Assembly (NCBI GenBank): GCA_965531145.1
Contig: CBESOE010000003.1
Span: 1 to 64,000, forward strand
DNA length: 64,000 nucleotides
Direction: 5' to 3'
From: JAQAZP01 sp965531145
Lineage (GTDB): Bacteria > Acidobacteriota > JAQAZP01
A program made the position numbers and the translations under genes. How positions within the stretch are numbered: the stretch's first letter is position 1; each line of letters opens with the position of its first letter. This document shows positions 34,525 to 43,726 of the stretch, piece by piece. Below the pieces are notes generated by a model, which did no database searches, was not told the DNA's origin, and saw nothing but the letters and a program-made list of their open reading frames with translations.

Positions 34525-36216
34525 ATGGCCCGCAGAAAAGCGAAACCCAAGCCGGCGAAAAGAACGGGGAAGCTGTCACCCCCTCCCGCTGTTCCCGTTG
34601 ATACGTCCAACGGACCACGCCCGGCCGCTTTCGCCTGGGTGCTGTTCGGCATGATCCTGCTGGCCTATGCCGGGCATGCTCTCTCGCTGGGGCAGGTGAT
34701 CAACGACGACGCCTTTATCTCCTTTCGCTACAGCTGGAACCTGGCCCACGGAAACGGCCTGGTATACAACCCCGGAGAGCATGTGGAGGGGTTCAGCAAT
34801 CCACTGCAGGTAATGCTCTTCACCCTGGTCCTCTCCATGACCGGCTGGACCCTGCCGGCGGCGTTGGCCGCGGGCAAGACGATGGGTCTGCTCTGTGGTC
34901 TGGCCGCGCTCACCGGCCTCCACGGCCTGGCCCGTGAAACGCTCCTCGGCTGGCCCGAGTGGGGGTCCCGCTCGCGCTGGCTGGCCCTGCTGCCTGTGGC
35001 CCTGGCTGCCGGCTCCGTGCCGCTGGCCGCGGCGGCCATGACCGGTTTGGAGACCACCCTGCTGGCCGCCCTGCTGACCCTCGGCCTCTGGGCCCTGGCC
35101 GTGGAACAGCGTACCGGCCGCTGGCACGGCTCGGCCATCCTGCTGGCCCTGGCCGCGCTGACCCGGCCGGAGGGGGCACTGCTGGCCGGTGCCGCTGCCG
35201 CCGGAGCGCTGCTGGCGGCCCTGATGACCGGTGAGGCCGGCAACCGCCTGCGGCTGCGGCAGCCGCTGATCACCCTGGGGGCGATCATCGCCGCCACGGC
35301 GGCCTGGACCCTCTTCCGCTACTTTTACTTCGACGGCCAGCTGCTGCCCAACACCTATTACGCCAAATTTGGCGGGTTTGCCGGACGGTCGTGGTTCGAC
35401 TACCTGGCCTCTTTCTTCGGCAGGTACGGCCTGTTCCTCGTGCCGCTGACCGCTGGTCTGGCGGCCCTGCTGCGTACCGGCCGCCGCACCGCTCCGCTCT
35501 GGCCGGCAGCGTCCCTGGTGCTGGTCCACCTGGCCTCCTTCATCTTCACCGGCTCGGACTGGATGCCCGGCTTCCGCCTGCTGGCCCCCACGGTGCCGGC
35601 CATGGCCGCCCTGGAATCGCTGGGCGCCCTGGCCCTGCTGGCCCTGCTCTTCCGCCGCCATCCGGCGACGGCGGTGCGCACCTGGGCCGGTTACCTGGCC
35701 CTGGGCCTGTTGCTGGCCGGGCAACTGCAGGCATGGCCGCCGCGCACTGAACTGCGCAATGACCTGGCCGTCCGCGAGGCCGGTTACCGCGAAGGCCACC
35801 TGGCCCTGGCCCGCTGGCTGTGCGGTGAGGGCCCGGTTCCATCCGGAGCCACGGTGGCCCTGATGGACATCGGCCTGTTGGGCTTCCTCAATCCCGATCT
35901 GCGGATTCTGGACATCAGCGGGCTCACCGACCGGGTCATCGCCCGCAGCCCCGGAGGCTTCCTGCACAAGGAATACGACCCGGCCTACATTCTCGATCAG
36001 CGCCCGGAGGTGGTGGTGATCACCATGGTGGGCCCTCTGGGACTGGCTGGACCCATCGATCCCGGACGCCTGGAACCGGGCACCGTGGCCGACCGGCGGC
36101 TCTTCGCCCACCCGATGTTCCAGAACGGATACCGATTCCAGAAGCTCTTCAATCACCGGCACCCCTCCGTCACCTACGCCCTGGCGATCTACCTGCGCTC
36201 CGACCTGGCGTCGTGA
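34525..36216 (+). CDS. Integral-membrane glycosyltransferase (GT-C fold)
   Basis: 563 residues. A basic N-terminus (Lys/Arg/Pro-rich, about 1-20, cytoplasmic) precedes about ten membrane segments. The first loop has INDDAFISFRYSWNLAHGNG followed by LVYNPGEHVEGFSNPLQ, the acidic DD pair and extended motif of a bacterial group related to arabinofuranosyl- and mannosyl-transferases. A soluble C-terminal domain starts near residue 425. It is the third gene of the operon beginning at 30452. Sugar and acceptor are unknown. Confidence 0.85.
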   Translation: MARRKAKPKPAKRTGKLSPPPAVPVDTSNGPRPAAFAWVLFGMILLAYAGHALSLGQVINDDAFISFRYSWNLAHGNGLVYNPGEHVEGFSNPLQVMLFTLVLSMTGWTLPAALAAGKTMGLLCGLAALTGLHGLARETLLGWPEWGSRSRWLALLPVALAAGSVPLAAAAMTGLETTLLAALLTLGLWALAVEQRTGRWHGSAILLALAALTRPEGALLAGAAAAGALLAALMTGEAGNRLRLRQPLITLGAIIAATAAWTLFRYFYFDGQLLPNTYYAKFGGFAGRSWFDYLASFFGRYGLFLVPLTAGLAALLRTGRRTAPLWPAASLVLVHLASFIFTGSDWMPGFRLLAPTVPAMAALESLGALALLALLFRRHPATAVRTWAGYLALGLLLAGQLQAWPPRTELRNDLAVREAGYREGHLALARWLCGEGPVPSGATVALMDIGLLGFLNPDLRILDISGLTDRVIARSPGGFLHKEYDPAYILDQRPEVVVITMVGPLGLAGPIDPGRLEPGTVADRRLFAHPMFQNGYRFQKLFNHRHPSVTYALAIYLRSDLAS

Positions 36217-36233
36217 ATACTGTTCGGCGACCG

Positions 36234-36274
36234 GCACCCGGACAGGGTGCGGCAGATTTAATGCGTTTCGCACC
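36234..36274 (+). other. Overlapping alternative hairpins after the glycosyltransferase operon
   Basis: GCACCC (36234-36239) pairs with GGGTGC (36245-36250). The same right arm, as GGTGCG (36246-36251), can instead pair with CGCACC (36269-36274). The two folds exclude each other. The position, 18 bases after the operon stop and 127 before the S41 gene, allows a terminator or leader-control role. Confidence 0.4.
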
Positions 36275-36400
36275 ATAAATCATGGAACTCATGACCTCAC
36301 CGGGCGTTATGGATATTGAATACTATGGTTGAAGGAAATGTCAGCTAACCGGGTCCGGCTGTCATCCATGCCGGCAGAGTTCCAGAAAAAGGAGTTGAGA

Positions 36401-37783
36401 ATGTATCTGACCCACATGAACTGGAAACGGTGTCTACGGGCCGGCCGCTGGCCGGTGCTGGCCCTGGCCCTTGTCCTGGGCCTGGCCCAGATCTCCACGG
36501 CCCAGGTGATCATGCGGGTGCAGGGTGACGCACCCATCACTGCCGACCAGCGGGCCGCGGCGGTGGAGGAGGTCTCCACTGCCCTGCTCAAGACCTATGT
36601 CTTTCCCGACACCGCGGAAGAGATGGCGGCTCTGATTGGCCGGAAGTTGAAGGACGGCGCCTATGACGGCATGGACAACGGACCGCGTTTCTGCTCCACC
36701 CTCACGGAGGATCTGCGCTCGATCAGCAAGGACAAGCACCTGCGGGTGATGTACACCGGGCTTCCCGGGGAGGGCGGGGCCGAAGATCCCGACCCGGACG
36801 AGGAGGATCGTCAGCGGCAGGAACGAATTGAGCAGCAGCGGCGCAGCAATTTCGATTTCCAGAAGCTGGAGATCCTCGAAGGCAACGTGGGCTACCTGCG
36901 GTTGAACAGTTTCACCGGCACCGAACTCTCCGGGGCCACGGCGGTGGCGGCGATGAACTTCCTCGCCAACTGCGACGCGGTCATCTTTGACCTGCGGGGC
37001 AATGGCGGCGGCAACCCGTCGCTGATCCAGTTGATCACCAGCTATTTCATCGAGGAGCCGACCCACCTCAACTCGTTCTACATCCGTGAGTCGGACACCA
37101 CCCGCCAGTTCTGGACCGCCGAGCACGTTGAGGGGCCGAGAATGGCCGGCGTGGACGTCTATGTGCTCACCTCGAGCTACACCTTTTCCGGCGCCGAGGA
37201 GTTCAGCTACAACATGCAGTCCCTGAAACGGGGCACCCTGGTGGGTGAGACCACCGGCGGCGGAGCCCACCCGGTGAACTTTGTCCCCTTCCCCGAAATC
37301 GGGATTTCCATGTCCCTGCCCTTTGGCCGGGCGGTGAACCCGGTCACCGGCACCAACTGGGAGGGCACCGGCGTGGTGCCGGACATCGCCGTGCCGGCGG
37401 ACAAGGCCCTGGATACAGCTCACATGGAGGCGCTGGAAAAGCTGTCAGAGAAGGCGGACAGCCCGCAACGCAAAGATGAGCTGGCCCGGGCCGGACGGAT
37501 CATCAAGGCCCGCATCGACCCGGTGGTCTTTGACGAGGCGGCCATGGCCGAGTATGCCGGCAGCTACGGTGACCGGAAGATCTTCGTCGAAGACGGCAAG
37601 CTGCTCTACCGGCGGGGCGAGATGCCGCAGCGGGAACTGATCGCCCTGGGCGATGACCAGTTCATCTTCGAGGGGGTGGCCGATTTCGTACTGCAGATCG
37701 AACGCAACGAGGCGGGACAGATCACCGCGGCCACCGGTATCTACGGCAACAGCCAGCGGGACGTCAGCCCGCGGGACGAATGA
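36401..37783 (+). CDS. Secreted S41-family (tail-specific / IRBP-like) peptidase
   Basis: 460 residues. The start at 36401 follows AAGGAG by 6 nt; an ATG at 36329 has no ribosome site. The signal peptide spans about residues 1-34. The S41 core shows the structural DLRGNGGGNPS loop, the catalytic serine region SSYTFSGAEEFSYNMQ and the following strand GTLVGETTGGGAHPV. No PDZ domain is evident; the N-terminal helical domain (about 45-140) is of the IRBP type. A C-terminal beta domain of about 90 residues resembles those found on other IRBP-like peptidases. It probably acts as a periplasmic protease. It is followed by the unusual hairpin element at 37816-37935. Confidence 0.88.
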   Translation: MYLTHMNWKRCLRAGRWPVLALALVLGLAQISTAQVIMRVQGDAPITADQRAAAVEEVSTALLKTYVFPDTAEEMAALIGRKLKDGAYDGMDNGPRFCSTLTEDLRSISKDKHLRVMYTGLPGEGGAEDPDPDEEDRQRQERIEQQRRSNFDFQKLEILEGNVGYLRLNSFTGTELSGATAVAAMNFLANCDAVIFDLRGNGGGNPSLIQLITSYFIEEPTHLNSFYIRESDTTRQFWTAEHVEGPRMAGVDVYVLTSSYTFSGAEEFSYNMQSLKRGTLVGETTGGGAHPVNFVPFPEIGISMSLPFGRAVNPVTGTNWEGTGVVPDIAVPADKALDTAHMEALEKLSEKADSPQRKDELARAGRIIKARIDPVVFDEAAMAEYAGSYGDRKIFVEDGKLLYRRGEMPQRELIALGDDQFIFEGVADFVLQIERNEAGQITAATGIYGNSQRDVSPRDE

Positions 37784-37815
37784 TAGACACGAAGCAGGTC
37801 ATCATATAGAGCGAA

Positions 37816-37935
37816 AAACTTCAGATGTGGTTCGAGAGCGAGGCGACGGCCGACAAAAAAGCAGAGCATACTTTTGTGGTATGTGAGCATTTTGAGGAGG
37901 CCGTCAACAAAGCTCTCGGGTCTCATATGAAGTTT
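37816..37935 (+). other. 120-nt imperfect hairpin element (candidate structured RNA or MITE)
   Basis: Bases 37816-37839 pair with 37912-37935 over 24 positions with only two mismatches and three G-T pairs that become G-U in plus-strand RNA. A five/six-base internal loop follows, then GACGGCC (37845-37851) with GGCCGTC (37899-37905), then CATAC (37867-37871) with GTATG (37879-37883) around a 7-nt loop. The G-U-compatible pairs favour a plus-strand transcript. The right end falls inside the sir2 stop codon (37934-37936). The element is AT-richer than its surroundings. It is not a standard terminator, as no T-run follows. Two short open frames cross it, but their codons are explained by the stem. 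Confidence 0.75.
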
Positions 37936-38680
37936 ATGGTGGGGGCAGTTCCAGAGCCTCAAACAGTTTATTCATCGCCGTGGTGGCCTTGTCCTGCAGA
38001 AAGATGTCGGTGACCCCCTGCCGGCCGTAGTTCGAGGTCTCGACGTTGATCTCGATGATGGTCGCCCCGTTCTGCTTGGCCAGGCTGGGAATCAGACAGG
38101 CCGGCATCACTTCGCCGGTGGTGCCCACCAGGATGAAGAGGTCGGCCAGCTCGGTTTCGTGAAAGGACGCCTTGCTCACCTCCTCCGGGATCCCTTCGCC
38201 GAAAAAGATGAAGTCGGGTTTGAGCAGGCCGCCGCAGAGGGGGCAGGTGGGCGGCAGCCTTTGCAGGTCCACCTCCCCCGAGGGACGCTTCTCCCGGCAG
38301 GCCAGGCAGATCATCCGTCCGGCGGTACCGTGGAACTCGTGCACGGTGCGGCTGCCCGCGTCCTGGTGCAGGTTGTCGATGTTCTGGGTGATCACCCCCT
38401 GGAGCAACCCCAGCCGTTCCAGCTCCGCCAGACCGCGGTGAGCCGCGTTGGGCACGGCGGCACCGAAGAAATCGTAGAAGATCTCGCGGATCACCTTCCA
38501 GGAACTGTCGGGGCTGGCCAGGAAGTGGTCCAGCTGCAGGAGGGCCGGGTCGTAGCGGTTCCAGAGACCGCCTTCACCGCGGAACGGCGGGATACCGCTC
38601 TCCACCGAGATACCGGCCCCGGTGAACCCCACGGCCCGGGTGGCCGCCCTGATCGCCTCCGCTGCCTGCTGGTAGGCCAT
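37934..38680 (-). CDS. Sir2-family NAD-dependent protein deacylase
   Basis: 248 residues. The NAD site is complete (GFTGAGISVESGIPPFRG, TQNIDNLHQDAG), the catalytic His is in HEFHGTAG, and the zinc ribbon has two Cys pairs (CLAC and CPLC). The GTTGEVMPA segment closes the Rossmann fold. It would remove acetyl or other acyl groups from lysines. The ATG at 38680 lies four bases after the pgi stop, so it is translated by coupling. The frame continues upstream inside pgi, but that part is not real coding. Its TAA is shared with the end of the 120-nt hairpin element. Confidence 0.92.
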   Translation of the reverse strand: MAYQQAAEAIRAATRAVGFTGAGISVESGIPPFRGEGGLWNRYDPALLQLDHFLASPDSSWKVIREIFYDFFGAAVPNAAHRGLAELERLGLLQGVITQNIDNLHQDAGSRTVHEFHGTAGRMICLACREKRPSGEVDLQRLPPTCPLCGGLLKPDFIFFGEGIPEEVSKASFHETELADLFILVGTTGEVMPACLIPSLAKQNGATIIEINVETSNYGRQGVTDIFLQDKATTAMNKLFEALELPPP

Positions 38681-38684
38681 GCCT

Positions 38685-40274
38685 CTACTCGATGCGGTAG
38701 CGGTTCTGGAACGGGGTGGGCCCCCGCTCAGCACGCACCCCGTAGCGGCCGTTGGCCGCCAGTCCCTCGAGGATGTGGAACACCGTCTCCGGGCTGCTGC
38801 CGGAGAGGGTCTCCCGGGCCAGTTCTTCCACGGAGAGCCAGCGGCCCCGGTTCTCACGCAGAACCACGGCCAGGGCCAGTTGGAGATCCAGGACGCCCTG
38901 GGCCGCCTTCTTCCCCGCTTCCACCCCGGGTTGGTGGTAGGCGTTGATCCCCACCATGGCGGCATAAAAACCCACCGCCCGCTCGAAGAGGGCGATCAGC
39001 GAGCCCAGGCTCTCCGGCGTAACCTCAGACACGGTGACGGTCAGCGAGGCCCGGCCGCGTTCGGCCATGGCCTGGCGCGTCCCGAGCAGGAAACCGGAGA
39101 GGTAGTCACCGCAGGTGATGTCCTCCTCCACGTCCAGCGATCCTCCCTCCCGGTGTTTGAGTACCTGGATAAAGGTGAGGAAGAAGTTGTGGATTCCGTC
39201 ACGAAGCTGCTGCACGTAGGCGTGCTGGTCGGTGGAGCCCTTGTTGCCGTAAACCGAGATCCCCTGGTGGACCACCTGGCCCTCCAGGTTCAGCTCCTTG
39301 CCCAGGGATTCCATCACCAGCTGCTGCAGGTAGCGGCTGAACAGGGCCAGGCGGTCCTTGTAGGGGATGACCACCATGTCCTTGAGCCCCCGCCCTTCAC
39401 CGGAGTGGTGCCAGGCCAGGGCCAGCAGCAGCGCCGGGTTGAGCCGCACCTCCCGCGACCTGGTCAGCTCGTCCATCTGCCGGGCGCCGGTGAGCAGCTG
39501 CTCCACCGGGAACCCCTGGAGGGCTGCCGGCAGCAGGCCCACCGCGGACATCACCGAGGTCCTTCCTCCCACCCAGTCCCACATGGGAAAGATGCCGAGG
39601 AAGGAGTTCTCCGCCGCGAAGTCGGCCAGCTTGCTGCCCTGGCCGGTGACCGCCACCGCGTGGGCCCCGAAGTTCAACCCGGCACGGACATAGGCCGCCA
39701 TCACCTCCATCATGCCGTTGCGCGTCTCGGCGGTGGAACCCGATTTCGAGATCACCACCACCAGCGTGCGCGCCAGATCGCTGCCGATGCTGTTCAGCTC
39801 CCGGTCCATGCCGTCGGGATCGGTGTTGTCGAAAAAGTGGGCACGGAGCGGATCGTCGGGGCTGCAGAGGGCATCATTCACCAGTTGCGGGCCCAGGGCC
39901 GACCCGCCGATGCCCACCAGCAGGAGCCTGGTGAATTTACCGCCACGCTCCGGGGCGAGGTCGCCGGCATGCACGTGCGAGGCGAACTGGCGGATCTGGG
40001 CCACGGTGGAGCGGATCTCCCTGGTGATGGCCGCCGTGGGGGCCAGTTCCGGCGCCCGCAGCCAGTAATGGCCCACCATCCGCTTCTCGTCGGGGTTGGC
40101 TTTGGCGCCGCCCTCCAACGCCGCCATCTGCTCCAGGGCCGCTTCGATGGCCGGTTCCATTCGCGAAATGAACCCCTCGGAGAATCCCATCCGGCTGTAA
40201 TCTATGCGGAAGCCGGTCTCGTCATCCCACCAGCACTGCTCCTTGAACTTCTTCCAGGAAACGCTTTTCGCCAT
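38685..40274 (-). CDS. pgi: Glucose-6-phosphate isomerase
   Basis: 529 residues. The sugar-isomerase domains show LLLVGIGGSALGPQLV, the phosphate loop VVISKSGSTAET, VVHQGISVYGNKGSTDQHAY and the downstream catalytic region. About 90 C-terminal residues (LDLQLALAVVLRENRGRW onward) look like a small winged-helix or helical extension seen in some long bacterial PGIs. It interconverts glucose-6- and fructose-6-phosphate. The start at 40274 follows GGAGG by about 8 nt. It lies 18 bases after the sulfatase-like gene and 4 before sir2. Why a glycolytic enzyme shares an operon with envelope glycosylation genes is unclear; supply of hexose phosphate precursors is a simple idea. Confidence 0.94.
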   Translation of the reverse strand: MAKSVSWKKFKEQCWWDDETGFRIDYSRMGFSEGFISRMEPAIEAALEQMAALEGGAKANPDEKRMVGHYWLRAPELAPTAAITREIRSTVAQIRQFASHVHAGDLAPERGGKFTRLLLVGIGGSALGPQLVNDALCSPDDPLRAHFFDNTDPDGMDRELNSIGSDLARTLVVVISKSGSTAETRNGMMEVMAAYVRAGLNFGAHAVAVTGQGSKLADFAAENSFLGIFPMWDWVGGRTSVMSAVGLLPAALQGFPVEQLLTGARQMDELTRSREVRLNPALLLALAWHHSGEGRGLKDMVVIPYKDRLALFSRYLQQLVMESLGKELNLEGQVVHQGISVYGNKGSTDQHAYVQQLRDGIHNFFLTFIQVLKHREGGSLDVEEDITCGDYLSGFLLGTRQAMAERGRASLTVTVSEVTPESLGSLIALFERAVGFYAAMVGINAYHQPGVEAGKKAAQGVLDLQLALAVVLRENRGRWLSVEELARETLSGSSPETVFHILEGLAANGRYGVRAERGPTPFQNRYRIE

Positions 40275-40291
40275 CTTCCATCCTCCCGGCA

Positions 40292-41752
40292 TCACTCCAC
40301 ATACCCCAGGGCCTGAAGCTCTTCCACCATCCGTCCCTGGAGGGCCAACCGTTCACCGGACCAGTGCCGACGGCCGGCACAGTCCGCCAGGTGCTGCTGC
40401 AGTCGCCGGCGCATCTCGGTAATCCGGCCCCGCTCCCTGGCCGCCAGGTTGACCTGCTCCATGGGATCGTGCCCCAGATGGTACAATTCTTCGAGCCCGT
40501 CTGCCAGCCCCACGATATATTTCCAGTCTCCGGAGACGATGGCCTTGCGCTCGGTGCCGTAGGCGATGGACTCACCAGAGGCGTCACGGCCCTCGGTGGC
40601 CGCCTCCCCGCCGCCATCCCAGAACGGGCGCAGGGAACGGCCCTCCATGGTGGCGGGCCGCGGTACACCGGCCAGGTCGAGCAGTGTGGGAGCGAGATCC
40701 ACTGAGCGGCCCCGGCTTCGGGCCACCGTTCCCGCGGGCAGGGCGGGGCCGGCAATGATCAGCGGGACCCGCAGCAATTCCTGGTACTGGCTCTGTCCGT
40801 GGCCGATGCCCCAGGTGCCGCGCGGGTCGTTGTAACGCTCGCGCTCCATCACCGAGTGATCCCAGAATTCCTCACCGTGATCCGACACCACCGCCAGCAC
40901 CGTGCTGCCGGTGGACAGGGCGGCGCCCGGGGGCCGCAGCTGCCGAACGAGCCGTCCCAGCTGGTGGTCGGTGAAGGCCACGGCCGCGTCGTAAAAGGCG
41001 ATTTTCATCCGGCAGAGCCGGGCCTGATCCGGACCGCTTCGCGGGTCGACACTGGTCATCCCCTTCCAGCCCGAGGGATCAATCCCCGGCGGCAGGGCAC
41101 CGAGGATCGGTTCCAGGGGTGGATAGTTCTCCGGCCGGGGAAAGTGGGGATGGTGCGGGTCGTTGAGGTGCAGGTAGAGGAAGAAGGGTTCGGCGGGATC
41201 GCTGTCCAGCCACTGGACCACCTCCTCGATCACCGCGTCGGCCTGGCCGCTCTCCTCCGGGTAATGGCGGTAGAGATAGTGGTCGAAACCCCGTTCGATT
41301 CCCGACCCGGAGGCGAGCCAGGGATTGGTGACCCAGGCGCGGGTCGGGTAACCGGCCTGTTGAAAGGCGGTGGCCAGGGTGGTGACCCGCTGGTCGATGC
41401 CGCGGATGCCGATGGGTGTGTCGATGGTCCGCGGGCCCTCGTCCCAGATGGCGGCGCCGTGCACCGAGGGCCAGGTGGAGGTCATCAGCGAGACCACCGA
41501 GGGCAGGGTCCAGGGCGCCGCACTCACCAGCTGGTCAAAGCGCACCCCCTGGCCGGCCAGATCGTCAAGGTTGGGGCTGGTGGGGCCGCCGTATCCGTAG
41601 CAGCCCAGGTGGTCGGCACGGAGGGTGTCCACCACCACCAGTATCACCGAGGGACGGTCCGCGTCCGCCACTCCCCCGCCGCCGCAGGCCGTTGCCAGCA
41701 GGCCCAGCGTCAGGGCGAGTGCCAGAACCCCCGTCGTGTGTCGTCGCTCCAT
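40292..41752 (-). CDS. Sulfatase-like (alkaline-phosphatase-superfamily) lipoprotein
   Basis: 486 residues. The start at 41752 follows AAGGAG. The lipobox LLATAC puts the lipidated Cys at 23. Superfamily blocks: VILVVVDTLRADHLGCYGY (first metal Asp), FFLYLHLNDPHHPHF, and VVSDHGEEFWDH. The position of the sulfatase formylglycine (C/S-x-P-S-R) reads WTLPSVVSLMT, so the nucleophile would be Thr and no formylglycine can form. That suits phosphoesterases or phospho-group transferases more than true sulfatases. The protein is anchored facing the periplasm. It belongs to the four-gene operon with the DUF2723 glycosyltransferase, pgi and sir2. A similar protein is partly seen at 63215-64000. Confidence 0.88.
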   Translation of the reverse strand: MERRHTTGVLALALTLGLLATACGGGGVADADRPSVILVVVDTLRADHLGCYGYGGPTSPNLDDLAGQGVRFDQLVSAAPWTLPSVVSLMTSTWPSVHGAAIWDEGPRTIDTPIGIRGIDQRVTTLATAFQQAGYPTRAWVTNPWLASGSGIERGFDHYLYRHYPEESGQADAVIEEVVQWLDSDPAEPFFLYLHLNDPHHPHFPRPENYPPLEPILGALPPGIDPSGWKGMTSVDPRSGPDQARLCRMKIAFYDAAVAFTDHQLGRLVRQLRPPGAALSTGSTVLAVVSDHGEEFWDHSVMERERYNDPRGTWGIGHGQSQYQELLRVPLIIAGPALPAGTVARSRGRSVDLAPTLLDLAGVPRPATMEGRSLRPFWDGGGEAATEGRDASGESIAYGTERKAIVSGDWKYIVGLADGLEELYHLGHDPMEQVNLAARERGRITEMRRRLQQHLADCAGRRHWSGERLALQGRMVEELQALGYVE

Positions 41753-41781
41753 GCTCGCTCCTTGCATTCGTCTCCCGGTGA

Positions 41782-43605
41782 TCAGTGACCGGGGTAAGGC
41801 GTCCCCGGCGGGTGGACGGCTCCCGCCCGCTCCACCAGTTGCCGGGTCCGACCGGTCTCCCCCCGGTCTGCAGAATGGCGGCCGGCCCAGTAGAGCATCT
41901 CACCGTGCAGCCACCGGACCTTCCGCCCGGCCAGGTCGTCCGCGCCATAGACCCACCGCTCCCCCTCGCGGATGGCGATCTCCGCCGGTGCCGGTGTCGG
42001 GCTCCCCGGGGGCAGCAGCCGGAAACTGAGCCCGCGGGGCACCGGTGTCCACCCGGCGCCCACACCGTTCTCCATGGGGATGATGATGTGTACCGGCGCC
42101 CCCCCGGCCCCGGCAGCGGCGATCAGCCCGTTGAAAAAGGCGACAAAGGTCTGCTGGATGGTCCCCGGATCGTAGGGCCGGTCCTCCTCGAACAGGGCCA
42201 GCTGCCGTAGAAAGGCCAGTTTCTGCTGCTCTGTGACAGCGATGAGGTCGGGGATCTCGCGCTGGAGGTAGTCCATATACCATGAGCGGCGGACCAGGTT
42301 GACGTCCACCACCCGCAGGTCCGGGCGGTAGCCGAGGACGTGACGATAGTAGAGCCAGGGAGAGTAGAACTGCCACTCCCGGGTCAGCAGCAGCGTTCCC
42401 GGAGCCAGCGGGTCGCAGATTTCGCGGACCAGCATCTGCGCCCGGTTGTCGCTGCTGCGGTCGCACTCCTCCCAGTGCAGCCAGAGAACCGTTGCCGGCA
42501 GCAGGACCAGGCAGACGGCCAGACCGAGCTGCAGGTGCCGCTGCCGCGCCCGCCGCAACAGGTCGCCGGCCCCGGCGGCCAGCAGCAGGGCCCCGGTGTA
42601 GAAGGTCACCATGTAGTAGGCTTCCTTGTCCTCGTTGATCTCGTAAGCCAGGGCGTAGAAAACGTTGAACAGCACCAGCAGGAGCAGGGTGGTGAGCAGC
42701 CGCCGGCTGCCGGGCCGGCGCAACACGGCAATGCCCCAGAGGGCGGTGAGGAAGGCCACCGGGGTGCCCTGGAAAAACGCGTGGCGGCCGATTCGCAGCA
42801 GTTCGGCCCAGATCACGGCCGCTGTTGAGGAGAAGAGGTTCCCCTGATACTGCTTGCCGCTGACGTGGCGCAGGAAACGGGTCAGGCTGGTGGCATCGCC
42901 CCAGTTGAACTGTGGTCCGAGCCCGGCGAATAACGCGATGGTGGCATAGAGCAGGCCGGCCACCACCGCCACCAGCGCCGCGGGCCGGACCAGCCGACGC
43001 CAGTTCCCCGGCGCGGCGGTCCACGGACGTTCCTGCCGGCCCGCTGTGAGGGCGGCGAAGATGAAGGCCGGTGCGGTGAGCGCCACGGTGCCCAGGTGGA
43101 CGGACAGGGCCAGGGCCCAGAAGAGCGCTGCCAGGAGCAGTTCCCTCCGCGGCGGTTCGTCACCCTCCATGGCCCGCAGCAGGAAGTAGAAGGCCGCGGC
43201 CAGCAGGGCCAGGCTCAGGGTGTAGACCTCGGTGAAGGAGGTGAAACCCCAGAGAACAAAGGTGAAGCCGAAGGTCAGCGAGGCGCCGAGAGCGGCCAGG
43301 TCCACGGACCAGGCCCGGCCGCGCCGAATCACCAGCCGGGCCGCCAACCAGACCAGCCAGCAGGCGGCGGCGCCGCAGAGGGCCGAGAAGAGGTTGAGGT
43401 TGCGGGCCGGCTCGGCCAGGGGCAGGCGGGCAAAAACATACCCCGCCAGCACGTAGAGGGGGAACCCCGGCGGGTGGGCCACACCAGGATCCCAGGCGCT
43501 GAGGGCCAGTTCACCGCTGTCGATCAACGTCATCCCCGGCGCCGCGGTCAGCCAGTACACCACCAGGGGAATGAGAAAAGCCGCGGCACCGAACAGACGG
43601 GACAT
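41782..43605 (-). CDS. DUF2723 membrane glycosyltransferase (GT-C fold)
   Basis: 607 residues. GGAGG lies 5 nt before the ATG at 43605. The DUF2723 signature is at the N-terminus: TLIDSGELALSAWDPGVAHP followed by PGFPLYVLAG, with about 11 membrane helices to residue 360 and a soluble C-terminal part. Members of this family, related to POMT-type enzymes, include protein O-mannosyltransferases. It is the first gene of the operon leading to the sulfatase-like lipoprotein (29-base gap), pgi and sir2. Repeat element B lies between it and the response regulator gene upstream, so it probably has its own promoter, though none is convincing. Confidence 0.87.
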   Translation of the reverse strand: MSRLFGAAAFLIPLVVYWLTAAPGMTLIDSGELALSAWDPGVAHPPGFPLYVLAGYVFARLPLAEPARNLNLFSALCGAAACWLVWLAARLVIRRGRAWSVDLAALGASLTFGFTFVLWGFTSFTEVYTLSLALLAAAFYFLLRAMEGDEPPRRELLLAALFWALALSVHLGTVALTAPAFIFAALTAGRQERPWTAAPGNWRRLVRPAALVAVVAGLLYATIALFAGLGPQFNWGDATSLTRFLRHVSGKQYQGNLFSSTAAVIWAELLRIGRHAFFQGTPVAFLTALWGIAVLRRPGSRRLLTTLLLLVLFNVFYALAYEINEDKEAYYMVTFYTGALLLAAGAGDLLRRARQRHLQLGLAVCLVLLPATVLWLHWEECDRSSDNRAQMLVREICDPLAPGTLLLTREWQFYSPWLYYRHVLGYRPDLRVVDVNLVRRSWYMDYLQREIPDLIAVTEQQKLAFLRQLALFEEDRPYDPGTIQQTFVAFFNGLIAAAGAGGAPVHIIIPMENGVGAGWTPVPRGLSFRLLPPGSPTPAPAEIAIREGERWVYGADDLAGRKVRWLHGEMLYWAGRHSADRGETGRTRQLVERAGAVHPPGTPYPGH

Positions 43606-43662
43606 GAACACCTCCGGGTGAACAGGATCGTTCCCGCAATTATAAGGAATGTGCGTTTAATT

Positions 43663-43723
43663 AGTAACCTGTCCCCAAATTAAGGTGTTAACCATTAATC
43701 TGTTAATTTGGGGACAGGTAACT
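43663..43723. repeat. REP-like inverted repeat B (GGGGACAGGTAAC type)
   Basis: Arms 43663-43683 and 43703-43723 are complementary over 21 bp with one mismatch, around a 19-nt centre containing TTAACCATTAA. The unit TTAACCATTAAtCTgTTAA and then GGGGACAGGTAACT matches the left half of element A, but here the two halves point away from each other, the reverse of A. The right end lies four bases from the HD-GYP gene stop codon (43727-43729). Confidence 0.88.
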
Positions 43724-43726
43724 TAT

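Noticed and set aside
37741..38013. Two short open frames (62 and 73 codons) crossing the 120-nt hairpin.
   Set aside because: Neither has a ribosome site; both span the inverted repeat and run into neighbouring genes, so they are by-products of the stem sequence.
38681..38965. Longer sir2 product starting inside pgi.
   Set aside because: The extra 95 residues are an out-of-frame reading of the pgi C-terminus with no Sir2 likeness.
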